From assembly GCF_014196745.1 (NCBI RefSeq), contig NZ_JACIEH010000003.1:558001-622000 (forward strand): a stretch of DNA of 64,000 nucleotides. The letters are read 5' to 3'. Source of the stretch: Sphingomonas kyeonggiensis (GTDB lineage Bacteria > Pseudomonadota > Alphaproteobacteria > Sphingomonadales > Sphingomonadaceae). The translations under genes were made by a program, and so were the position numbers. The first letter of the stretch is position 1, and each line of letters begins with the position of its first letter. Shown here one piece after another: positions 26,204 through 33,782 of the stretch. Under the pieces are notes generated by a model, which did not search any database, had not been told where the DNA came from, and saw nothing but the letters and a program-made list of their open reading frames with translations.

Positions 26204-26779
26204 ATGGCCAAGCTCTATTTCTACTATGCCTCGATGAACGCGGGGAAATCGACCACGCTGCTGCAGGCCGATTTCAACTATCGCGAACGCGGCATGCGCA
26301 CGCTACTGTTCACCGCGGGCATCCATGACCGGGGCGGCAAGGGCGTGATCGATTCGCGGCTGGGCATCAGCGCCACCGCCGTCCCCTTCGAGGAGGTGAC
26401 CGACCTGCGCCGCGTCGCCGAGGACGAGCATTACAAGTCGCCGCTCGCCTGCATCCTGGTCGACGAGGCGCAGTTCCTCTCCCCCGTCCAGGTCCGCCAG
26501 CTCGCCCATCTCGCCGACGAAGTGGGCATCCCGGTGCTCTGCTACGGCCTGCGCACCGATTTCCAGGGGGCCTTGTTCCCCGGCTCGGCCGAGCTGCTCG
26601 CGCTCGCCGACTCGCTGGTCGAGATCAAGTCGGTCTGCGAATGCGGGCGCAAGGCGACGATGAACCTGCGCGTCGATGCCGAGGGCAATGCCGTGCGCCA
26701 GGGCGAGCAGCGCGAAGTGGGCGGGAACGAGCGCTATGTGGCCCTGTGCCGCCGGCATTTCATGCAGCGCACGGCCTGA
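26204..26779 (+). CDS. tdk: Thymidine kinase
   Basis: The 191-residue enzyme phosphorylates thymidine with ATP in the salvage pathway. It has the P-loop ASMNAGKST at about residues 9-17, the LVDEAQFLSPVQV motif with the catalytic Glu, and the lasso region with C-E-C (SVCECGRKATMNLR) and a later Cys in ALCRRHF that together bind structural zinc. Its length is standard for the type II family. It lies 67 bases after rbfA on the same strand, at the left edge of the block that separates rbfA from truB. Confidence 0.95.
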   Translation: MAKLYFYYASMNAGKSTTLLQADFNYRERGMRTLLFTAGIHDRGGKGVIDSRLGISATAVPFEEVTDLRRVAEDEHYKSPLACILVDEAQFLSPVQVRQLAHLADEVGIPVLCYGLRTDFQGALFPGSAELLALADSLVEIKSVCECGRKATMNLRVDAEGNAVRQGEQREVGGNERYVALCRRHFMQRTA

Positions 26780-27387
26780 TGCTTCAACACGATCCCCGCA
26801 GTTGAACTGAAAGGCCGCAACTCTCGTCCGGGTTGCAGGCGAGGGCCTGGTGGAAACCTGATTGATGACTGCGACAGGTGCTCATCAGCAATCAAGTCTC
26901 ATCCGAGTCTGGATTCCCGGCCTTGTTTTCCGGATCTTCTCGGGCCAGTCCCAATGTGCCCGCGTATTGCAGCGGAAAGCCCGGGCAGGCCCGGCTATCA
27001 GCTCTGGTGCGGTCCGCCCTCGCCTATCGGCATCGTGCCGGTACAGGGCACGACGGCGGGCAACCCGCTACAATCAGTATGATGTTCCTCGCGCTGGAAA
27101 TCATGGCCCTGCAGCGTCGGTTTGCGCAGATGAACGACGAGGTTGGCGCCCATTGTTAGCATTCAGCAACGATCAGCTCATGGCGCTGTTGAAGGCCTTA
27201 TCCGCCGGCTAATCGCAGGTACCGTCCGATCGGGCTCGATCAGGCGGACGAGATCCGGATGGCGGCCCGGTTTGATCATGATGTGAGTCGCGATTTCCTA
27301 CTTGTTCAGTGCCAAGCGCGAACTGAGGTGTTGGCCAAACCGCAGAAAGCGGTTCATGCTATCGCCCCATTTGGTAGCAGGCCGCCG
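26780..27387. other. 608-base gap with no recognisable gene
   Basis: Short open frames exist on the plus strand (for example one ending AFSNDQLMALLKALSAG near 27212 and another with ALEIMALQRRFAQMNDEVGA), but in different frames and without good starts. This looks like decayed coding sequence rather than a functional gene. Base composition begins to fall towards AT on the right side, leading into the Rhs locus. Confidence 0.5.
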
Positions 27388-27792
27388 TCACCTCGCGGTT
27401 CCTTCCTGCCCAAGATCTGGGCGCGCAATCAGCCAAAATACGGCAGCAACTGCTCCTCCTGCCAGAACCATCACCCCAATGAGCGGATACAGAGAGGAGA
27501 GGGGTTGCGATGTCTTACTATTATGAAATGGAACTATAATCACAAGTAAAATTGGAATAATGGCCGACATAATGCCAGAAATCGTGTAAATAAGAAGGCT
27601 TCGTTTCTTGCATCGAATTAGAAACAGGTGAAGTGGAACGCCAACAAAGATGGCAGCAATATACGATACAATCGATATGCCTTGCGCGGCCCACACGCCC
27701 TCCCAGAATCCTCCCTGAGAAATAGCAATAAAAAACACGATCAATCCAGGGATGGCTGGAGCAATCAAAAATCCCCTGAGCATAGAATTCAT
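27388..27792 (-). CDS. Small multi-pass membrane protein, candidate immunity protein of the Rhs locus
   Basis: The 134-residue protein has four clear hydrophobic segments (about 6-24, 33-55, 66-87 and 103-124) and few charges. It is not a named family that I recognise. The ATG at 27792 has a strong AGGAGG site 6-7 bases upstream. It lies 10 bases after the stop of the Rhs gene on the same strand, the normal place for the immunity gene of an Rhs toxin. Codon use is AT-richer than in neighbours. The immunity role is inferred from position only. Confidence 0.75.
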   Translation of the reverse strand: MNSMLRGFLIAPAIPGLIVFFIAISQGGFWEGVWAAQGISIVSYIAAIFVGVPLHLFLIRCKKRSLLIYTISGIMSAIIPILLVIIVPFHNSKTSQPLSSLYPLIGVMVLAGGAVAAVFWLIARPDLGQEGTAR

Positions 27793-27802
27793 GATGGCCC
27801 TC

Positions 27803-30484
27803 CTAGCAAGCTCCCGGGTGTGATACACAACGATCCCATTTTGGCGCAGGAACGGGCGGGGGTCTCATGCTCGGTGAGGTCCATACGTCATTAATCAATC
27901 CTGAGACCCATGAATCCTTGGATTGCAAAAATCCATTACCCTCGCCGTAATTTCTTATTGTCGAGGTGCCATTGGTATTCGCGGTTACATCTCGCACGAC
28001 GATCCCGTTGCCAAGTGGATGTCCCGGCATGGTCACATTGACCACTACCATATTGCCGGTGGTCTTATTTTCTACCGAGAATGACGTCACTGGGCTCGAT
28101 TTTATCCAAGACGTGCCTGTAGGAGATGCATCGTTCGGTGTACCCTGAGGAGTGGCCGGAGATGGCGTTCCGGGCGTAGGATTATTCTTCACCCATTCTC
28201 GAGTTTGTGCCGCATTAAGAGGTGAGGCATTGGGTTTCTCATAGGTGTGGTAATCTCTGGCCTTCGGGTCGGTATTTTGGAAGCCTGATGGAGTCTTGAA
28301 TGTCACGTCATATTTTCCAGTAGAGACGCAATGGGTACTACCGTTACTGGAATTATCACATTCTGTTCCAGTCGGGTCTCGCCCATTGATTGGATCATTC
28401 CCGACATATGCGTACAGATTGACCTGATCCTCATATCCGATCGGGTCGGTCTGCAGGAAACGTCCGAGCGTCGGCGAGTAGATGCGGGCCTTGTAGTAGT
28501 ACATGCCCAGCTCGGGGATCCAGGCCTGGCCGGTGTACTGGAAGCGCCCGCTATTGCCGCTGGCGGGGATGCCATATTCGTCATAGCTGTTCACCGCGAC
28601 GCGGTTGCCGCTCCCGTCGGCCAGCGCGACGATCGAGCCCTGATGATCCGCGAGCAAGTAGCCTGGATATAGGCTGGTGCCGTCGAATTCGACCAGTGGA
28701 TCATCCTCGCCGTCCGCAGCGCCATGGACATAGCGCTTCAGCAGATTACCCGATCCATCATATTCAGCTGTGAGCGCATCGCCGTCATAGAGGAAGCGGG
28801 TATCGCTGACGCCACCGCGGTAGACCTGGTACAGGCGCCCAAGCGGATCGTAGACGAGGGCAACGCCCGCCGAACTCGCTACCAGCCGGTTCTCGGCGTC
28901 ATAGGCGTAGTTGGTGCTGCCATCGGAGATCAGATTGCCGTTCGCATCATAGGCGAATGCGGCGCCACCCGCGCCCGTATATTGATTGAGCCCGTTGGCC
29001 GCATAGTTGCGATCGACATTGACGTGGCCGGTGAAGCGATAATCGTCATTGTCCCGCGCGCGGCTGACGATCTGGTTCGCCGGATTATAGGCCAATGTCG
29101 TCGTGACATTGCCACCGCTCAAGTAGCTCTGCCCATAGCTCGTCAAACGCGAAATGCCGTCGTAACCGTAGTTCGTCCCTACCGCCCAGTCCCATATATA
29201 GTTGTTCCAGCGATAGAGTGACGATACTCGGCCGGCAGAATCATAGGGCGGATAAAAAAGCCGGACTGTTCCATCAAGATCGGCATAATAGAGTCGGTCT
29301 AGGCCATCCCGGTAATAGTTGGCGGAATGGCCGTCGGGATGCGTCACCCGAACGCGGTTGCCATTGGCATCATATTGATAGCCCAGGCTGCGGCTCACCC
29401 CGCCCATGCTGGTGGTGCTCGAGGCCTGCCGCCCGAACCCGTCCCAGCCGCTCAGCACCGCATCGCCGCCGCTCGCGCTGTCGAAGCGCGCGGCGGTCTG
29501 CAGCCCTCGCAGATCGTAGCTGTAATAGACATCGCGCACCGAACTGGCGCTCACGCTGGTGCAGGCATAGCCGGCAACGCAAGCGTCCGGCACGATCTTC
29601 GATGTCATCCGGTTGAGCGCATCGAAAGCGAAGGCGAAGCTGCGCGCGTCGCGCTTGCGGAAGCTCGTCCGGTTGCCATTGGCGTCATAGCCATAGGCTT
29701 CATAGTCGTTGGTATTGACCGCGCCCGAAGTCGCCAGCGCATTGGCCGGGGTCGAGCCGTCATAGCTGCCGGGCGTGCTGGTCGAGGGGAATTGCCACTG
29801 CACCTGGCGATCATGGCCGTCATAGGTCAGCCGCGCCTTGTTGCCATTGGCATCGACGACATATTCCTGCTTGCCGTTCGTCGTATAGCTGTAGGTGACA
29901 TAGGCCTGCTCCCGGCCCGTACCCACTGCCTTGCGCACCTGCAGCAGCTGGCCGGCGGCATCGTAGATGTTGCGCGTGATCCGGTCCGCACCCTGGCTGC
30001 CCTGTGTCCCCAACGTGCAGGCGCTTGCGGGCAGCGAGCCGAATGCTGCCGGGTTCATCCGCACCGCCGTGCATTCCAGCCTCCCGAATGCGTCGTAGCT
30101 GTACTGGGTCAGCTGATAGATCGCCCCCGCCGCGCCTTCGCGAACCTGTTCGACCAGCTTGCGGTCCATTGCGTCATAGGTCGTCTCTGCCGTTTGCTGG
30201 ACCGTGAAGCCCGACCAGGCGGATGGGGCGATGGCTTCGGATTGCCAGCCGGAAAGCTCACCCTTCTCGACTTTCACCAGCCGCCCAGCAGCATCGTAGC
30301 TGTTGCGTACCGCTGGATGATGCAGCGACCCTGAGCCGTCCGGGTCCGGCGCGATCGTGCCGGTCACCCGGCGCTCGGTGTCATAGCGCGTCGCGCTGGT
30401 GAAATCGGACGGTGAAGCCTGGGCGAAGGCCGCGGCCGGCACCAGAGTCGAGGAGGCCAGCAGCCCCAGCAAAATGCGGTTCAT
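27803..30484 (-). CDS. Rhs/YD-repeat protein with variable C-terminal domain
   Basis: This 893-residue protein starts with a Sec signal (MNRILLGLLASSTLVPAAAFA), continues with YD repeats (YDAAGRLVKVEKGE, YDANGNRTSF and many more) and ends the shell with an Rhs core, YYYKARIYSPTLGRFLQTDPIGYEDQVNLYAYVGNDPINGRDPTG. About 175 residues follow with no repeat character, containing VENKTTGNMVVVNVTMPGHP and TIRNYGEGNGFLQSKDSW; this is where Rhs proteins carry toxins. That 3' part is lower in GC. The gene follows the first Rhs gene by 11 bases, and a small membrane protein gene follows it. Confidence 0.9.
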   Translation of the reverse strand: MNRILLGLLASSTLVPAAAFAQASPSDFTSATRYDTERRVTGTIAPDPDGSGSLHHPAVRNSYDAAGRLVKVEKGELSGWQSEAIAPSAWSGFTVQQTAETTYDAMDRKLVEQVREGAAGAIYQLTQYSYDAFGRLECTAVRMNPAAFGSLPASACTLGTQGSQGADRITRNIYDAAGQLLQVRKAVGTGREQAYVTYSYTTNGKQEYVVDANGNKARLTYDGHDRQVQWQFPSTSTPGSYDGSTPANALATSGAVNTNDYEAYGYDANGNRTSFRKRDARSFAFAFDALNRMTSKIVPDACVAGYACTSVSASSVRDVYYSYDLRGLQTAARFDSASGGDAVLSGWDGFGRQASSTTSMGGVSRSLGYQYDANGNRVRVTHPDGHSANYYRDGLDRLYYADLDGTVRLFYPPYDSAGRVSSLYRWNNYIWDWAVGTNYGYDGISRLTSYGQSYLSGGNVTTTLAYNPANQIVSRARDNDDYRFTGHVNVDRNYAANGLNQYTGAGGAAFAYDANGNLISDGSTNYAYDAENRLVASSAGVALVYDPLGRLYQVYRGGVSDTRFLYDGDALTAEYDGSGNLLKRYVHGAADGEDDPLVEFDGTSLYPGYLLADHQGSIVALADGSGNRVAVNSYDEYGIPASGNSGRFQYTGQAWIPELGMYYYKARIYSPTLGRFLQTDPIGYEDQVNLYAYVGNDPINGRDPTGTECDNSSNGSTHCVSTGKYDVTFKTPSGFQNTDPKARDYHTYEKPNASPLNAAQTREWVKNNPTPGTPSPATPQGTPNDASPTGTSWIKSSPVTSFSVENKTTGNMVVVNVTMPGHPLGNGIVVRDVTANTNGTSTIRNYGEGNGFLQSKDSWVSGLINDVWTSPSMRPPPVPAPKWDRCVSHPGAC

Positions 30485-30495
30485 GCCATCCCCCT

Positions 30496-32406
30496 TCAGT
30501 AGCAGGCTGCCAGCCCGGCGCGCGGGCTCGTTTCCCAGATCTTGTTGCCGTCCCGGTCATAGCCGTAGCAGGTACGCAGGCTGCGGATGGCGCCGTCGGA
30601 ATCCTGTGCGGTGACGGTCTTCCCGCGGAGCAGGAGGTTGTTGCCGACCGAGCCGGTGCTGGGGCCATAATCGTAGGCGACGATCACTTCGTCCGCCGCG
30701 CCGCCGGCACACGCATTGCCCACCGTCGCCGTCGCCCGGCAGCTGCGCTCCTCGCTCAGCAGCCACACCGGGCTCGCCGCCTGGGAGAAGCCGCCGCTCG
30801 CATTCTTGATCCAGGCATAACGCTGCGCATAGGCGTAGCGCTTGACCGCCTGGATCCCGTTCGCATCCGCCGGCGCCGTCTCGGTCAACACCCCGCCATG
30901 CGTCGCGTCATAGGTATAGCTGGTCGCGTTCGACCGCGGGTCGGTCACGCTCGTCGGCTTGTTGCAGGTCTTGGTGTTGCCACAGCTGGCCGGATAGACC
31001 GCGCCGGTCACCAGATCCGCAAGCCCGGAGCCCGGCTTCGCCTTCACCGTCTTGCCGGTGATGTTGCCGCGGGCATCGAAGGCGTAGGTTTCGTAATTGC
31101 CTTCCGGGCGCGCGACACTCTTGATCGTCGTGTCCAGGATGTACGAACCCCAAGGACCTGAAACCGCCTCCAGGCCGAAACTGCTCTTTCGTCCGAGGGG
31201 GTCGGCTATCTCGCTGGGCATCCCGCTCGGGTCCAGCGTCACGACGGTGGATGCCGAACCATTCTCGGTCATCGTCGCGGTGCTGGCCGTGAACGCGCGA
31301 AAATCCTCGTTGGGGTCCTGCTGCCCCTTCGGGCATCCTGCCGGGAAAGCGCTGCCATTGGCGTACGAGAATGCGTAGGCCTTGCCTGTCGCGTCCTGCT
31401 GGCTGCTGACATAATCCCGCAGGTGGAGCTGGTACTGGATGCCCAGGCCATTGGGGTCGTTCGGGCACTCGGTATAGGTCGTCTGTATCTTGCAGACCGC
31501 CTGGCCAGGATCCCTTACGCAGTTCAGGTGATCCTTGGCGTTGTAGGTATAGGTCGTGGTCTGGTTTCCGCGCGTTGCGGAGGTGAGAAGTGGCATCCCC
31601 GCACCGGATGTGTACGTGCTGCTAACAGTGCCATAGGTCACGGACTGGGCATCAGCCGGGCATGTCGACCCCGCCGTGACATAGGACTGCGCCAGGTTGA
31701 CCGCGCAAACCTTGGTTGCGCTTTCGAACAGCAGTGCCCAGCCCCGATTGCTTGAGATGAACTTGACGGTCTGCCCAGAGATATAGGTGTATTCCAGCCG
31801 GGTGCCGTCTGGCATCGTCAGGTTGGTGATCCGCCCGCTTGGTCCAGGTGAAAAGTTCGCCACCGATCCATCGGAATCGGTGAACGTGTAGTTCCCGGTG
31901 AATGGGTTCGAGCCATTGAAGACGAGCTGGGCACCGCTCGGCAGTGCAGGCTGGTAGGTTCCCACCGGGCCGCCGGCAAAGGGGCCGTTTGGCCCGCCAT
32001 AGACACTGCCCCCGAGAAAACCGATCGTCTTGCCGCCGATCACGACATTGTAGACATAGGGCTCGTTGCCGGTGACCGGCACATCTCCGGGATAGAGCGG
32101 AAGTGCTTCGATGCTCACATAGCCATCGGCGTTGAACGTCCAGTTCGCGCCAGGCCCGATCCCGGTGACGCCGCTGTTGTAATTGCGGTGCAGCGAGAGG
32201 CCGGTCGGCGCACCGCCGCCAATCGACAGGTCCTCCTCGCTCAGGGAAAGTGCTCCACTGCGGTAGCTCACACCGGTGGAACTGGTCGTGTCCTGGCGCG
32301 GCGGCGACAAGGTGGATTGCTGCGCGAGGGCAGGGAAGGAACAGAGCAATGCCGTCGCGGCAACAGTCGTTTGCAGCACTCGGCGCCGAGCAAAAAGGTT
32401 CAACAC
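30496..32406 (-). CDS. Rhs/YD-repeat protein, N-terminal half-type, secreted
   Basis: The 636-residue protein has a signal peptide after a short basic stretch (FARRRVLQTTVAATALLCSFPALA). An N-terminal domain with GVSYRSGALSLSEEDLSIGGG and GLSLHRNYNS follows, as in the entry domain of long Rhs proteins, then loose YD repeats (YTYNAKDHLNCV, YDATHGGVL, YGYDRDGNKIWE). It ends without an Rhs core. The GTG at 32406 has AGGGGG close upstream and is preferred; an ATG at 32424 is possible. Together with the next gene it looks like one Rhs protein split in two. Confidence 0.88.
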   Translation of the reverse strand: MLNLFARRRVLQTTVAATALLCSFPALAQQSTLSPPRQDTTSSTGVSYRSGALSLSEEDLSIGGGAPTGLSLHRNYNSGVTGIGPGANWTFNADGYVSIEALPLYPGDVPVTGNEPYVYNVVIGGKTIGFLGGSVYGGPNGPFAGGPVGTYQPALPSGAQLVFNGSNPFTGNYTFTDSDGSVANFSPGPSGRITNLTMPDGTRLEYTYISGQTVKFISSNRGWALLFESATKVCAVNLAQSYVTAGSTCPADAQSVTYGTVSSTYTSGAGMPLLTSATRGNQTTTYTYNAKDHLNCVRDPGQAVCKIQTTYTECPNDPNGLGIQYQLHLRDYVSSQQDATGKAYAFSYANGSAFPAGCPKGQQDPNEDFRAFTASTATMTENGSASTVVTLDPSGMPSEIADPLGRKSSFGLEAVSGPWGSYILDTTIKSVARPEGNYETYAFDARGNITGKTVKAKPGSGLADLVTGAVYPASCGNTKTCNKPTSVTDPRSNATSYTYDATHGGVLTETAPADANGIQAVKRYAYAQRYAWIKNASGGFSQAASPVWLLSEERSCRATATVGNACAGGAADEVIVAYDYGPSTGSVGNNLLLRGKTVTAQDSDGAIRSLRTCYGYDRDGNKIWETSPRAGLAACY

Positions 32407-32546
32407 TTCGCCCCCTGAATTCATCTTGAAAAGTGCATTGCGAGAGCCCCGATCGAGCGGAGCAATGCGCAGTTCGATTTTTGGGAAATGCCCAGGCCAC
32501 ATCCAGCCAGCAGATGCGGCCCCGGACGGAAAAGCGGTAACGCCTG

Positions 32547-32789
32547 TCAGGGCGCGCCGGTGACCTTCACATTGGTGCGATTGCCGGCCTTGTCATAGGC
32601 GTAGTTCGAGACGACGTTGTTGTTCACGCTGCCGCTGTTCTCGACCTTCACCAGCCTGCCGAGCTCGTCATAGGTGTAGTTGACGGTCTCGTTCATCGGC
32701 GACGAGGAAGCCGTGGCCGACAAGGTCGCGATGCCAAGCGCGATGAAGGAAACCGGCAGGGCCAACTGCTTCAGGTAACGCACGCTCAT
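32547..32789 (-). CDS. Mini YD-repeat secreted protein
   Basis: This 80-residue protein has a signal-like N-terminus (LKQLALPVSFIALGIATLSATAS) and then just two YD repeats (YTYDELGRLVKVEN, YAYDKAGNRTNVKV). It is the first gene of the Rhs set, 140 bases upstream of the next. The ATG at 32789 sits directly on an AGAGGGGG run; a GTG six bases on (32783) has better spacing. It might be a separate subunit or a leftover 5' piece of an older Rhs gene. Confidence 0.7.
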   Translation of the reverse strand: MSVRYLKQLALPVSFIALGIATLSATASSSPMNETVNYTYDELGRLVKVENSGSVNNNVVSNYAYDKAGNRTNVKVTGAP

Positions 32790-33239
32790 CCCCCTCTGCC
32801 ATGCCACTCGGGCCCACGAAGCACACTCTACAATGGATATTCGTGGGCGCCATTCGAATATCGCCGAGCATGCGGCGTGCGCCAAATGAGGAATGTGCCA
32901 CAACGGATTGATCTATTTCGGGTGGTTCTGCTTTTCAGGCCAGGCAATGTCCCGGCGACGCCAGCACGTTCGCAAGGCGGATCGGCGGGGTTGGCCCGCT
33001 CGCTTTGGCCGTCACGGGTTTGAAGGTGGACGATCAGTCAACGGTCCAGAAAACGGTGCCGTGGCAACGCGTCCTGACTGCGGCACCGGGCCGAGCCCAG
33101 GTCGGTCTGACGATGCAGAATGGGAGTCTGTGCGAAAAATCACTCCAGCGGCGTGACCCCGTGCACAGAGGATTCTTGCCCGAACGACGAGAGAGTCTCG
33201 CCGCCCTGAGCGGCTAGTCTTCAATCGGGAGTTAGCAAC
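32790..33239. other. 450-base gap, probable divergent control region
   Basis: This gap separates the minus-strand Rhs set from the plus-strand gene at 33240 and must hold promoters for both. I cannot name confident -10/-35 pairs. Short open frames on both strands (for example 33005-33217 plus) have no recognisable motifs. Confidence 0.4.
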
Positions 33240-33554
33240 ATGATGCGTCTAGTCCTTTCCGGGATGCTGGTCTCGCTGGCCGCCGCCCCCGCTTTTGCCC
33301 AATCGAGCTCGACCCAGACCGTAATCAACACGCCGGTCGGGCCGGTTACGAAGAGCGAGACGGTGTCGCCAATCGGTAACGGTACCGTCTCGACCACCAC
33401 CGTCACACCCGGCAACGGCAATTCGGTTGGGCCCTATGTCGGAACAACCACGACCGATCTCTACCCTAACAAGACCCCCGGCACGACGGTTCCACATGCC
33501 GGAATTGTCATTCCGTTCGGCTCGTCCAAGCCGGGCAAGGCCACACCGCAGTAA
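33240..33554 (+). CDS. Small secreted Thr/Ser-rich protein of unknown function
   Basis: The 104-residue protein has a clear signal peptide (RLVLSGMLVSLAAAPAFA) and a mature part rich in Thr, Ser, Gly and Pro (GNGTVSTTTVTPGNGNSVGP). Cys is absent. No family is recognised. A GGGAG site lies shortly before ATG-ATG; either Met may start. It stands alone between the Rhs set and the cyclase gene. It is probably periplasmic or surface-located. Confidence 0.65.
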   Translation: MMRLVLSGMLVSLAAAPAFAQSSSTQTVINTPVGPVTKSETVSPIGNGTVSTTTVTPGNGNSVGPYVGTTTTDLYPNKTPGTTVPHAGIVIPFGSSKPGKATPQ

Positions 33555-33782
33555 AAGCCTGACGGCGTGGCATCGATTCCCTTGCGTGCCAGATCCCTGT
33601 TGGTGCCTGGACAATCGCGATCGACGTCACGCCGCCCTGGTTTTCTGACGTGAGCCTGGATGTCTGTTGCGAGTTGCACGTCCCGCGTTGGTAGCTTGTC
33701 CCGGGCGAGAAGGCTTGTCTTTCCTCGCCTAGTCCTTGACGCGAACCCAGATCCGTAGGTCAATAACGGGTCGGGGGTTCAG

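Noticed and set aside
26862..27212. 116-codon plus-strand frame after tdk
   Set aside because: It has no ribosome site and no family features, and overlaps other frames of equal quality; treated as non-coding or decayed.
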